Assembly: GCF_030848305.1 (NCBI RefSeq) | Contig: NZ_CP114598.1 | Span: forward strand, 1,798,001 to 1,862,000 | DNA: 64,000 nt | Direction: 5' to 3' | DNA from: Akkermansia muciniphila | GTDB taxonomy: Bacteria; Verrucomicrobiota; Verrucomicrobiia; Verrucomicrobiales; Akkermansiaceae | Shown: piece after piece, positions 43,614 to 52,585 of the stretch | Layout of the letters: each line of letters begins with the position of its first letter | How positions within the stretch are numbered: position 1 is the stretch's first letter | Program-made: the position numbers and the translations under genes | The notes under the pieces: generated by a model | Database searches by the model: none | What the model was told of the DNA's origin: nothing | What the model saw: only the letters and a program-made list of their open reading frames with translations

Positions 43614-44402
43614 ATGCATGGAAAAACGGCAGGCTGCGTCCTGATGCTTGCGTGCTGCGTGCCCTTCTGGGTTCAGGCCGCGCCGGATACGGCAGAAGTG
43701 AAGGCAAAAATTGCGCGGAAAATCTGGCAAAACGAATGTGCCGGGACAATAAAGGGGCTGGTTTCCTGGAACCGGGGAGAGGCGTTTCCTTCCCTGGGCA
43801 TCGGACATTTCATCTGGTTCCCAGCCGGAGTCACGGAAAGGTTTGAGGAAAGTTTCCCTTCTTTCATTCATTTCTGCCGCAGGAAGGGAGGCCGGGTTCC
43901 GGAATGGTTTTCCGGTGCGGCTCCGTGGCGGACCAGGGATGAGTTTGAAGCGGCGGATGTTCGCGGCGGTCTTCCTGAACAAATGCGCCGGTGGTTGTCC
44001 AGTCCGGCGGCCCTGCAAATGCAGGCGGATTTCATTATTGCCAGGTCTGTGGCCGCTCTGGAGCGTATCAAGAGCCAATCCCGCCGCCCGGAAGAGATGG
44101 CGGCCCGCTATTATGCCGTGGCGGCGGCGCCCAACGGCATGTACGCCCTGATTGACTACGTGAATTTCAAGGGAGAAGGAACCAATCCGGCGGAACAGTA
44201 CGGGGGGAGGGGCTGGGGGCTCAGGCAGGTGCTGGAAGAAATGCGGCCTGTTTCTCCCGGACAGCCCGCGGCGGTTGAATTCGCGGAAGCGGCCAAAAGG
44301 GTGCTTCAGCGCCGCGTGGACAACAGCCCCCCGGGCCGCGGAGAAGCGCGCTGGCTTGCCGGATGGCGGAACCGGTGCGATTCCTATAAGAGGAATTGGT
44401 GA
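43614..44402 (+). CDS. Secreted protein, possible lysozyme-like fold
   Basis: A 262-residue exported protein from the ATG at 43614, preceded by GGGGAAGG. The signal peptide covers about 1-23 (GCVLMLACCVPFWVQAA). The mature region opens with a helix and LVSWNRGEAFPSLGIGHFIWFPAG, where a glutamate followed by a GIGH strand recalls lysozyme-like muramidases. No second catalytic residue can be fixed, so this is a hint, not an assignment. It has many Trp/Arg residues. It is divergent from rluE across a 93-bp gap. Confidence 0.7.
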   Translation: MHGKTAGCVLMLACCVPFWVQAAPDTAEVKAKIARKIWQNECAGTIKGLVSWNRGEAFPSLGIGHFIWFPAGVTERFEESFPSFIHFCRRKGGRVPEWFSGAAPWRTRDEFEAADVRGGLPEQMRRWLSSPAALQMQADFIIARSVAALERIKSQSRRPEEMAARYYAVAAAPNGMYALIDYVNFKGEGTNPAEQYGGRGWGLRQVLEEMRPVSPGQPAAVEFAEAAKRVLQRRVDNSPPGRGEARWLAGWRNRCDSYKRNW

Positions 44403-44445
44403 CGAATTCCTTTCCTGACGGAAAAGACCAGTTGCGCAATTATCC

Positions 44446-44474
44446 TTGACCTGACGGGGATTAAGGTGTAATTC
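44446..44474 (+). promoter_or_regulatory. Promoter of ndk
   Basis: TTGACC (44446-44451), 17-bp spacer, TAATTC (44469-44474), about 30 bp upstream of the ATG. Confidence 0.55.
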
Positions 44475-44505
44475 CCTCACTTCATCCTGAAACTTCGCTA
44501 AGTTT

Positions 44506-44961
44506 ATGCCAGACACTCAAGAAGAAACAACGCTGATTCTGCTGAAGCCCGACTGTGTGCGGAAAAACCTTTCCGGCACCATTCTGAAACGTTTTTTGTC
44601 CGAAGGGTTTCGCCTGCGCGGCATAAAGATGATTCAGCTTGACGAACCGGTTCTCCGGGAACATTACGCCCACATTCTGGACCTGGTTATCAACGGAGAA
44701 CCGCTTTTCCCGAAGCTGCTTGATTTCATGACCAGTTCTCCGGTCATCGCCATCGCCCTGAAGGGGCCCGGCGTTATTGTGCGCGTGCGCGAACTGCTGG
44801 GGCCCACCAACTCTCAGAAGGCGGAGAAAGGCACAATCCGCGGCGATTACGGAACAGACAGCATGATGAACATCTGCCATGCGTCCGACAGCCGTGAATC
44901 CGCCGCTGTAGAGCTGGCAAGATTTTTCCGGGAAGAAGAATTGTTTGACGGCCTTAATTAA
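44506..44961 (+). CDS. ndk: Nucleoside diphosphate kinase
   Basis: It transfers the terminal phosphate between NTPs and NDPs through phosphohistidine H125 in NICHASDS. It has 151 residues. TLILLKPDCVRKNLSG and GTIRGDYG are standard. The stop codon lies in a terminator hairpin. Confidence 0.96.
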   Translation: MPDTQEETTLILLKPDCVRKNLSGTILKRFLSEGFRLRGIKMIQLDEPVLREHYAHILDLVINGEPLFPKLLDFMTSSPVIAIALKGPGVIVRVRELLGPTNSQKAEKGTIRGDYGTDSMMNICHASDSRESAAVELARFFREEELFDGLN

Positions 44962-44978
44962 GCGAAGGCCGCCTTTTT
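44949..44978 (+). terminator. Intrinsic terminator overlapping ndk stop
   Basis: CGGCCTT/AAGGCCG stem with a loop containing the TAA stop, then CCTTTTT. Confidence 0.8.
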
Positions 44979-45107
44979 CCCGTCCGGTTCATTGTAGGCC
45001 GCAGCTGTTGTCGCAGTTGCGGCCTTGGTCGTGTCGGAACTGTGCTTCCTATGGGATGATGAAGAGGGAATACAGCGGTTTTGCAGGGAAAAGCAGAAAA
45101 GAACGGA

Positions 45108-45935
45108 TTACTTTTCCCAGGGAGTGGTGAGATAAAGGAAGGCCTTTTTCATGCGGTAGGCCTCGCGCATGAAGCCGTCCATGATATTGTTGCAGCTGTG
45201 CTTGGAAAAGGAATAGCCGTAAATGCGCTTGATGGCGGCATCCTCCCCGTGCTGCTTCTGGCGCTTTAATTCCGCGTCCATGTCCCGGCGTTCGATGTTG
45301 GGGGCGCTCAGATTGTCGCCATGCCAGCGGAAATCCGCCAGCAGCCTGTTGTAATGCACGAATTTCTTTCCGGCACGGCCCAGGCGCGCGTAATATTCCC
45401 CGTCCATATCATAGTGGAAACGCTCGTCCAGCAGAAACCCCTCTTCAATAGTAGTGCTCCGGCGCAGGAACAATGCCGTGGAGGCCAGATAGGTTCCGTA
45501 CCAGATGTGCATGTTCAGGCTGTAGGGCAGGGCTTTCATGGCGCGTTGGATATCTCCGTCCGGCCCGATGAAATTCCATGCTCCGTGCACGATATCCGCA
45601 TCCGGGCGGGAATCCGCAAAGACCTTGACCGCCGCCAGAGCTCCCGGCAGCAGCCGGTCATCCGTATTCAGCCACATTACCCATTTCCCGCGCGCTTTGC
45701 GGAAGCCGCGGTTAATGCCTTCTGACATGCCGGAATCCTTCTCCACATGCAGTTTCAGGTGAGGATAGGAATGCAGGATATCCAGGGTGCCGTCCGTGGA
45801 GCCTGCATCCTGGATGATGTGTTCAAATGTGGCTCCTTTCTGGTTATGGACGCTCTCTATGCATTCCCGCACGTAGCGGGCGTAATTATAGCTGGGCGTA
45901 ATGATGCTGAAGTCCGGTTCTGTGTCCATGGGCAA
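45108..45935 (-). CDS. Glycosyltransferase family 2
   Basis: A 275-residue GT-A fold transferase. FSIITPSYNYARYVRECIESV starts the nucleotide-binding domain, DAGSTDGT binds the sugar nucleotide and NTDD (in WLNTDDRLLPG) is the DXD-like metal site. Later motifs include DMDGEYYARLG. It likely adds a sugar to a polysaccharide or glycolipid. It is the downstream gene of a pair with the GT2 at 45938, separated by 2 bp. Donor and acceptor are unknown. Confidence 0.85.
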   Translation of the reverse strand: MPMDTEPDFSIITPSYNYARYVRECIESVHNQKGATFEHIIQDAGSTDGTLDILHSYPHLKLHVEKDSGMSEGINRGFRKARGKWVMWLNTDDRLLPGALAAVKVFADSRPDADIVHGAWNFIGPDGDIQRAMKALPYSLNMHIWYGTYLASTALFLRRSTTIEEGFLLDERFHYDMDGEYYARLGRAGKKFVHYNRLLADFRWHGDNLSAPNIERRDMDAELKRQKQHGEDAAIKRIYGYSFSKHSCNNIMDGFMREAYRMKKAFLYLTTPWEK

Positions 45936-45937
45936 GG

Positions 45938-46882
45938 TCAGTTAAAAGGCTTGATGGAACGTTCCTTGGCGATGTAAATAGGGCGCTTTTTAACTTCCGT
46001 ATAAGTCTTGGCCAGGTACTGGCCCAGAATGCCCAGGCACAGCAGCACGATGCCGCCCATCATGCAGAACACGCATACCAGGGAAGTCCAGCCGTAGGCG
46101 GAATGGGGCCAGATTAATTCGTGGACCGTCAAGATAATGATGGAAAGGAATGAGATGAAGGAAAGAAGCACCCCCATGATGGAGGCCAGCGCCAGGGGGG
46201 CGGTGGAAAAAGCCACAATGCCTTCAATGGAGTACAGAAACAGCTTGAAGAAAGACCACTTGGTTTGTCCTGCCACACGTTCCACATTTTCATATTCAAA
46301 CCATTTGGTCCGGAACCCCACCCATTCGTACAGCCCTTTGGAAAACCGGTTGTACTCCTTCAGGGAAAGCAGGGCTTCCAGTACGGGACGGGTCATCAGC
46401 TTGTAGTCCCGGGCTCCATCTACGATGCGGGTGTCCGATATCTGGTGAATGGTCTTGTAAAAGGCACGGGCGAAAAAGGACCGCAACGACGGTTCCCCCT
46501 GCCGGGTGACGCGTCGCGTCCCCGCACAGTCGTACCCTTCCTCTTCAATGGCTTTCACCATATCCGGGAGCAGGGAGGGAGGATCCTGGAGATCCACATC
46601 CATGACGGCGGCATAATCCCCTGTGGCCGCTTCCAGGCCCGCATAGATGGCGGCTTCCTTTCCGAAATTGCGGGAGAAGGAAATGAATTTTACCTCAGGG
46701 GAATATTCCGCCATTTTCTTAATTATTTCAAGGGAACGGTCCGTGGAACCGTCGTCCACGAAGATAAGTTCCGGGGAATAGCCCTCCAGGCGTTCCTTGA
46801 AAACCCGGTCTACTTCTTGCTTGAACACCGGAATGGCTTCTTCTTCATTCAGGCAGGGAATGATCAGGGAAATGCGTTTCAT
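45938..46882 (-). CDS. Membrane-anchored GT2 glycosyltransferase (GtrB/DPMS-like)
   Basis: A 314-residue protein with an N-terminal GT-A domain (DDGSTDRS, then DVDLQDPPS as the DXD metal site) and two C-terminal membrane helices (about 230-300). This is the layout of bactoprenol glucosyltransferases and dolichol-phosphate mannose synthases. It probably charges a lipid carrier with a sugar used by the neighbouring GT2. The stop lies 2 bp before the next gene, so they are co-transcribed. Confidence 0.88.
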   Translation of the reverse strand: MKRISLIIPCLNEEEAIPVFKQEVDRVFKERLEGYSPELIFVDDGSTDRSLEIIKKMAEYSPEVKFISFSRNFGKEAAIYAGLEAATGDYAAVMDVDLQDPPSLLPDMVKAIEEEGYDCAGTRRVTRQGEPSLRSFFARAFYKTIHQISDTRIVDGARDYKLMTRPVLEALLSLKEYNRFSKGLYEWVGFRTKWFEYENVERVAGQTKWSFFKLFLYSIEGIVAFSTAPLALASIMGVLLSFISFLSIIILTVHELIWPHSAYGWTSLVCVFCMMGGIVLLCLGILGQYLAKTYTEVKKRPIYIAKERSIKPFN

Positions 46883-46946
46883 ATCAGTGCCCGAATCATA
46901 CTTGAGAGGACGTACGGATACCAGAAAATAGTCCTAGCATGCACAA

Positions 46947-46978
46947 AGCCTTCCTCCGCCTTTTGGCGGAGGAAGGCT
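46947..46978 (-). terminator. Terminator of the type II secretion operon
   Basis: A 14-bp perfect stem (46947-46960 with 46965-46978) and TTTT/AAAA loop, downstream of gspG; short T-run. Confidence 0.8.
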
Positions 46979-47018
46979 GCCGGAGAAGGAAGCCGTGAGC
47001 GGCAAAATACCGGTAAAG

Positions 47019-47687
47019 TCAGAATTTCGGCAGGTTGCCGATGTCATCTTCGTTTTCAGGGGCGTGCGGGTCTTTCAAATCACTATCCCCGTCTTTTCCA
47101 AAAGACCAGAAATCATAATCCGGATTCAGGCCGTTGCCCATTTTCAGGTTTCTGGCCCTGTCAGTTCTGGTGGGGATGGACTGTTCGCTGCCCAGACGGT
47201 AACGGTAGGGAGAACCCCATGGATCCGCCAGAATATAAAGGGTAACCGGTCTGCCGTCCTTGCCTTTCACATGGACCTCCCGGACAGTCGGATTGCTTTT
47301 GGGCTGCGTAGAGGGATTCAGCTCGTCATTGTAAATGGTTGTATCCCTGGCAGGGACACCCTCATTCTTATGGTCGCCGAACAGGGCCATGTAAACTACA
47401 TTGGAGCTGTATTCCTCCCCGTCGGCCACGGCTACGCCGTGATTGTTGAAGGGAGCTTCCGTGCCGTAGGGATAGCGGTCATGGTCGCTGTGGTAGCTCT
47501 CCAGCCCCATTTCAATTTTGCGGACAATGGATTCCGTAGCCTGTTCATTTTTTCTGGTTTCAAGCCAGGTGTAAATGGAGATGGTCAGCGTGGCCAGCAC
47601 CACGATGATCACCATCACCACCAGGATTTCCATGAGGGTGAACCCCTTTGCCTCCCGGAGCCTGCGGTATGCGGAGTGAATTTTCAT
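47019..47687 (-). CDS. gspG: Type II secretion/pseudopilin GspG-like
   Basis: A 222-residue major pseudopilin candidate. The class III prepilin leader cuts after G15 in KGFTLMEILVV, with E20 at the fifth mature position. A hydrophobic helix follows, then a globular domain with the GspG-like end (DPWGSPYRYRLGSEQ and DFWSFGKDGDS). A calcium-site loop is plausible. The start at 47687 is chosen because it leaves a standard short leader; the extended frame to 47759 overlaps gspF. It is the last gene of the gspE-gspE-gspF-gspG operon. Confidence 0.85.
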   Translation of the reverse strand: MKIHSAYRRLREAKGFTLMEILVVMVIIVVLATLTISIYTWLETRKNEQATESIVRKIEMGLESYHSDHDRYPYGTEAPFNNHGVAVADGEEYSSNVVYMALFGDHKNEGVPARDTTIYNDELNPSTQPKSNPTVREVHVKGKDGRPVTLYILADPWGSPYRYRLGSEQSIPTRTDRARNLKMGNGLNPDYDFWSFGKDGDSDLKDPHAPENEDDIGNLPKF

Positions 47688-47706
47688 CTGCTTCTGCTTG
47701 AGCGGG

Positions 47707-48975
47707 TTACCCCATCTTTTCAATAACCTGCAGGAGGGGCAGGAACATGGCGAACACAATGCCGCCCACGACCACGGCCAGGAATACGATCATGATGGGT
47801 TCCAGCATGGAGGTCATGGCTCCCACGGCATTGTCCACTTCATCGTCATACACATCCGCGATTTTCAGGAGCATGTCCGGCAGTTGGCCTGTTTCTTCCC
47901 CCACGTCCACCATGGAGATCACCATGGGCGGGAAAAGCTTGGAGGAGGACATGGGCGTCACTACGGATTCGCCTTCTTTGACGGAGCCATGGATGAGGCC
48001 GATGGCGTCTCCCACGATCATGTTGCCGGCGGTGTCCTTCGTGATGGTAAGCGCCTGGAGGATGGGAACGCCGGAAGTCACCAGCGTGCCGAAGGTTCGG
48101 GCAAAGCGGGCGATGGCGCTTTTGCTCTGGACATTGCCGATGACCGGCATTGTCAGCAGTGCGGAGTCAATCTTGCGGCGTCCGTTGGGCGTCTTGCTCA
48201 TGGCCGTGAAGACAGCGTACAGGATGGCGACTACAGCGGCCAGAATGACGGCATTGGGTACGAAGAAGGGAGCGGCCATGAACCAGTCGCTGATGCCGAA
48301 CACAAACTCGGAAATACCGGGAAGCTCCTGATTCTGCTCTGCGAACATCGCCTTGAATTTGGGCACGATGACCAGCATCAGGAAGATCACAATGCCTACG
48401 GCGATGAACAGGACGATGGAGGGGTACACCATGGCGGAGATCACCTTGCTTTTCAGTTTTTGAGCCTTTTCCTGGTATTCCGCCAGACGGTTCAGCACGA
48501 CTTCCAGCACGCCGCCCAGTTCCCCTGCCTTAACCATGTTGACAAACAGACGGTCAAAAATTCTGGGGTGTTGGGCCAGGGCTTCCGAGAAGGTGGAACC
48601 GCCTTGAACGGAATCTCCCAGAGCTTCGATGGTTACGCGCAGGTTGGGGTTTGCCTCCTGTTTGGCCAGCACGTTCAGACTCTGGAGCAGGGGAAGCCCT
48701 GCGTCAATCAGCGTAGCAAGCTGGCGGGTGAAAATCATCAGAGCCTTGGCCTTGATTTTGCCTCCCAGCTTGCCTTTTTGCTTCTTGGCCCCCTTGGCCT
48801 TTTTCTTGGCGGCAGGCGTCTGCTGAATTTTGCCCTTGCCCGCTTCTACGATCTGGGTGGGGTACAGGCCATGCGCCCGGATGGCTTCCATGGCCTCCGC
48901 TTCGGAGTTGGCCTCCAGGGCGCCTGTTTTCTGGTCGCCTTTATGGTCAAGTGCTGTATATTGATATTTAGGCAT
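47707..48975 (-). CDS. gspF: Type II secretion inner-membrane platform protein GspF
   Basis: The polytopic inner-membrane platform of type II secretion or type IV pilus systems, 422 residues. An N-terminal segment with Lys/Ala-rich linker (about 40-75) precedes two homologous cytoplasmic T2SSF domains separated by membrane helices (about 180-235 and 385-420). MFTRQLATLIDAGLPLLQSL and FARTFGTLVTSGVPILQAL are the paired repeat motifs. It lies downstream of two GspE ATPases and 19 bp before gspG. Confidence 0.92.
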   Translation of the reverse strand: MPKYQYTALDHKGDQKTGALEANSEAEAMEAIRAHGLYPTQIVEAGKGKIQQTPAAKKKAKGAKKQKGKLGGKIKAKALMIFTRQLATLIDAGLPLLQSLNVLAKQEANPNLRVTIEALGDSVQGGSTFSEALAQHPRIFDRLFVNMVKAGELGGVLEVVLNRLAEYQEKAQKLKSKVISAMVYPSIVLFIAVGIVIFLMLVIVPKFKAMFAEQNQELPGISEFVFGISDWFMAAPFFVPNAVILAAVVAILYAVFTAMSKTPNGRRKIDSALLTMPVIGNVQSKSAIARFARTFGTLVTSGVPILQALTITKDTAGNMIVGDAIGLIHGSVKEGESVVTPMSSSKLFPPMVISMVDVGEETGQLPDMLLKIADVYDDEVDNAVGAMTSMLEPIMIVFLAVVVGGIVFAMFLPLLQVIEKMG

Positions 48976-49046
48976 ATATATTATGTTTTAAGTGTTTTTT
49001 CTTGGTGGTTGAAATAAGGGGGGAAGCAATGGCGTCCGGTTGTCCA

Positions 49047-50705
49047 TTAAGTATATTTCAGCACTTCTTCAATAGTAGTGTTGCCGTCATAAATATTTCT
49101 CAGCCCGTCTTCCCGCAGCGTGGACATGCCCATTTCAATGGCTTTCTGTTTTAGCACCACGGAAGGAGCGCGATCCGTAATCATGTCACGCAGGGTGTCG
49201 TTAATATCCAGAAGCTCATAAATTCCCTTGCGGCCCCTGTAGCCGGAATTGGAGCATTTATCACAGCCGCGGCCCGTGAAAAAGTGCTTGTCCCCCAATT
49301 CATAAGGAGATACGCCAAGCTGGGAGAGGATGGTGGATGAGGGTTCATACGGCGTGCGGCAGTCCGGACAGATGGTGCGCACCAGGCGCTGGGCAAGCAC
49401 CCCTTCCAGGGAGGCGGCCACCAGGAAAGGTTCGCACCCCATGTCCACCAGTCGCGTAATGGCTCCGGCAGAGTCGTTCGTATGCAGGGTGGAGAGAACC
49501 AGGTGCCCCGTCAGGGATGCCTGGATGGCGATTTGAGCTGTTGCCATGTCTCGCATTTCCCCCACCAGAATACGGTCCGGGTCCTGTCGCAGGAAGGCGC
49601 GCAGCACCATTGGGAAGTCCAGGCCGATGGCTTCATTGATGGGAATCTGGATGATGCCGTCAATGTCGTATTCAACGGGGTCTTCCGCCGTCAGAACCTT
49701 GGAATCAATGGTATTGATTTCACGCAGGGCGGCATACAGCGTGGTTGTCTTGCCGGCGCCGGTGGGGCCGGTAACGATGAAAATGCCGTTGGGCTTGTGG
49801 ACTGTGTCCAGAATATACTCGTGGATATGCGCCGGAAGCCCCAGATTGTCCATGTTCAGGTTGACGGAAGAACGGTCCAGGACGCGGAGCACTACGGATT
49901 CTCCGTACTGAGTGGGGAGGGAAGAAACGCGCATGTCCACGGAACGGTCCCCTATCTGCTTGACGATGCGGCCGTCCTGCGGAATGCGACGTTCCGCAAT
50001 GTTCATGTTCGCCATGACCTTGACGCGGGAAATGACCGGCACAGACAGGTGAACGGGGGGCGGCTGCATTTCATACAGGGCGCCGTCCACACGGTAGCGG
50101 ATTTTGAATTCCTTCTCAAAGGGTTCAAAGTGAATGTCGGAGGCCTTCTCCTTGATGGCCTGCGTAATGACGAGGTCCACAAAGCGGATGACGGGAGCGG
50201 CGGCGGAATCTTCCGTCTCATTGTTGACCTGCATGTTGTTCAGTTCCTGCATCAGGTCGGACATGGCGGCGGATTCGCCTCCATAGAGTTCATTGATACG
50301 GTCAGAAATCTGGTAATCCGGCGCTACCAGAACATGGATGTCCTGGCCGAGGGCGAAGCGCAGGTCTTCTACCGTCTGGGGATTCAGGGGATCCACCAGG
50401 CAGACGTACAGGCCTTCCGGGCCGTGCCGAACAGGGAGCGCCCCGTGCAGGCGCACGAGCGTGGCCGGCATCATGTTCTGCACATTCGGGTCAGGCTGGA
50501 AGTTGTCCAGTGTAATAAATTCCGTACCCAGGTCGCTGGCGATCATCTGCCAGATGTCGTCCTTGCTGCCGATAATGCCGAAGTCCGCAAGCACTTCCGG
50601 CAGTTCCTTGCCGGAGGCGGTCATTTCCTCCTTGATGTCCTTTGCCAGGGATTTGTCGATCATTCCCCGGCCGATAAAAAGTTCCAGTGTGAGGTTGGTG
50701 TCCAT
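49047..50705 (-). CDS. GspE/PilB-family secretion ATPase, second copy
   Basis: A 552-residue hexameric ATPase. An MshEN-like N-terminal domain (about 1-150) precedes the catalytic core with Walker A GPTGAGKTT, Asp box and GEMRDMATAQIA Walker B. The tetracysteine zinc motif CPDC...CDKC lies near the C-terminus. Sequence is clearly diverged from the neighbour at 50734, so they are not a recent duplication. It may drive a different step or a different partner. Confidence 0.9.
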   Translation of the reverse strand: MDTNLTLELFIGRGMIDKSLAKDIKEEMTASGKELPEVLADFGIIGSKDDIWQMIASDLGTEFITLDNFQPDPNVQNMMPATLVRLHGALPVRHGPEGLYVCLVDPLNPQTVEDLRFALGQDIHVLVAPDYQISDRINELYGGESAAMSDLMQELNNMQVNNETEDSAAAPVIRFVDLVITQAIKEKASDIHFEPFEKEFKIRYRVDGALYEMQPPPVHLSVPVISRVKVMANMNIAERRIPQDGRIVKQIGDRSVDMRVSSLPTQYGESVVLRVLDRSSVNLNMDNLGLPAHIHEYILDTVHKPNGIFIVTGPTGAGKTTTLYAALREINTIDSKVLTAEDPVEYDIDGIIQIPINEAIGLDFPMVLRAFLRQDPDRILVGEMRDMATAQIAIQASLTGHLVLSTLHTNDSAGAITRLVDMGCEPFLVAASLEGVLAQRLVRTICPDCRTPYEPSSTILSQLGVSPYELGDKHFFTGRGCDKCSNSGYRGRKGIYELLDINDTLRDMITDRAPSVVLKQKAIEMGMSTLREDGLRNIYDGNTTIEEVLKYT

Positions 50706-50733
50706 AATAAGCAGAATGAATAGCGGGGAAAAA

Positions 50734-52374
50734 TCAGTTGGCGTCTCCCATGGTGACGTTCAGCACTTCTTCCGGAGAAGTAAGCCCGGCCAGCACTTTG
50801 CGTACGCCGTCTTCTCTCAAGGTTCTCATGCCCAGTTCCCGGGCGCGCTGGCGCAGCTGGGGGGAAGTCAGGTTCTCGTTAATCATGCGGCGCACCTCGT
50901 CGTCGATTTCGAAAATTTCAAACAGGCCCATTCGTCCCTTGAATCCGCCGCCGCGGCAAAAGTCGCAGCCGTGGGGCGCCTTGATTTGGCCCTGGGCAAG
51001 GCGGGACATATCAATGTTCAGCGTATGCGCCTGCTTTTCCGTCAGAGCGCCGTCCACCTTGCAGCGGTCACACAGCTTGCGGACGAGACGCTGGGCCATG
51101 ATGGCGCGGACGGAGGAGGCGATCAGGAAGCGTTTGATGCCGATGTCCGCCAGACGGGCCACGGCGCTGGGCGCATCATTGGTGTGAAGGGTGGAGAATA
51201 CGAGGTGCCCCGTCAAGGAGGCGTTGATGGCGATGCTGGCTGTTTCCATGTCTCGAATTTCCCCAATCATGATGATGTTGGGAGCCTGGCGGAGCATGGC
51301 GCGCAGGGCGGCGGCGAAGGTCATGCCGATATCCGCTTTCACCATGACCTGGTTGATGCCGGAGAGTTCATATTCCACAGGATCTTCCACCGTGATGATT
51401 TTTTTATCCGGGCGGTTGATGTGGTTCAGGCACGCGTAGAGGGTCGTGGTCTTACCGGAGCCGGTAGGCCCCGTTACCAGGATAATGCCGTCCGGCAGGG
51501 TAATGAGGCGGTCGAACACGGCTTCATCATCCGAGAAAAATCCGAGCTGGGGAAGGCCCAGCACCAGGGCGGATTTATCCAGAATACGCATGACGATGCT
51601 TTCCCCGTGGTTGCTGGGGACGGAGGAAACACGGAGGTCGATTTGCTTGCCGCCGATGCTCATCTGGATGCGTCCGTCCTGGGGCATGCGTTTTTCCGCA
51701 ATGCTCATGGTGGTGCTCATTACCTTGAGGCGCGCGATGATGGGGCTGAGCAATTTTTTGGGATGCGTGGCAACCTCCACCAGCTTGCCGTCCACGCGGT
51801 AGCGGATGCGGAGCCTGTTTTCCATGGGTTCAATGTGAATATCGGAGGCCCTCATCTTGAAAGCGTCCGTCAGCATTTGCTGCACCAGCCGGATAATGGG
51901 AGCGTCCTCCCCTTCCAGTCCGTCGGTTTCTTCCGGAACGCTCAGATCCCGGTAAAATTCATTTAACCGGCTTTCTACCGCGCTGCGGGTGGCGACGCTG
52001 AAAATCACGTCCCGTCCCATCAGCTGGGGCAGGCTGTCCATCGTCTCCAGATTCAGGGGATCGTCAATGGCTATGTTGATGGAAAAACCGTCGTCGGAAA
52101 TGGGAATGGCCCGGAAACGTCTGGCAAGTTCCGGCGTGATGAGTTCGCGCACCTCCTGGGGAATGTGCATGGCGCCCAGGTCTACAACGGGGAGAAGGGA
52201 GTTGGACGCCGCCACCTGGGCGATGACGTCTTCCGTAAGATAATTGGCCTGAATCAAAAAATCGACCAGGTCCTGGGTGGGAGATTTTTGACTGCGCGCG
52301 TACTGAAGAATTTCTTCATTCAGATATCCGGCCTGCGTAAGAAGTTCGATGAGATATGATTCGTTGGAGTACAC
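50734..52374 (-). CDS. gspE: GspE/PilB-family secretion ATPase, first copy
   Basis: A 546-residue hexameric ATPase opening the operon. It has an N-terminal MshEN domain, the core with GPTGSGKTT Walker A, GEIRDMETASIA Walker B and the zinc tetracysteine CDRC...CDFC. The two-ATPase arrangement followed by gspF and gspG resembles combined type IV pilus/type II secretion loci of Verrucomicrobiota, where one ATPase may assemble and the other may modulate. Which is which cannot be told here. Confidence 0.9.
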   Translation of the reverse strand: MYSNESYLIELLTQAGYLNEEILQYARSQKSPTQDLVDFLIQANYLTEDVIAQVAASNSLLPVVDLGAMHIPQEVRELITPELARRFRAIPISDDGFSINIAIDDPLNLETMDSLPQLMGRDVIFSVATRSAVESRLNEFYRDLSVPEETDGLEGEDAPIIRLVQQMLTDAFKMRASDIHIEPMENRLRIRYRVDGKLVEVATHPKKLLSPIIARLKVMSTTMSIAEKRMPQDGRIQMSIGGKQIDLRVSSVPSNHGESIVMRILDKSALVLGLPQLGFFSDDEAVFDRLITLPDGIILVTGPTGSGKTTTLYACLNHINRPDKKIITVEDPVEYELSGINQVMVKADIGMTFAAALRAMLRQAPNIIMIGEIRDMETASIAINASLTGHLVFSTLHTNDAPSAVARLADIGIKRFLIASSVRAIMAQRLVRKLCDRCKVDGALTEKQAHTLNIDMSRLAQGQIKAPHGCDFCRGGGFKGRMGLFEIFEIDDEVRRMINENLTSPQLRQRARELGMRTLREDGVRKVLAGLTSPEEVLNVTMGDAN

Positions 52375-52585
52375 GTCGATCTCTGGATGCTATTGTTGAA
52401 AGTCTGCCGAAATGGAGCGGCAGGATACTCCCCTATTTCTGACAGGTTCGGAACGTAAAGTCAACTTAGCTTCCCTCAAAATGGCATTTTTTTTCAGGCG
52501 TGTGCGAAGGAGGAAAAAAACTCTTTCCCTCTCCGCCGTTTCCCGAATCTGCGGAATCTCCCGGAAGGAGGGATTTTCCCTGTTT

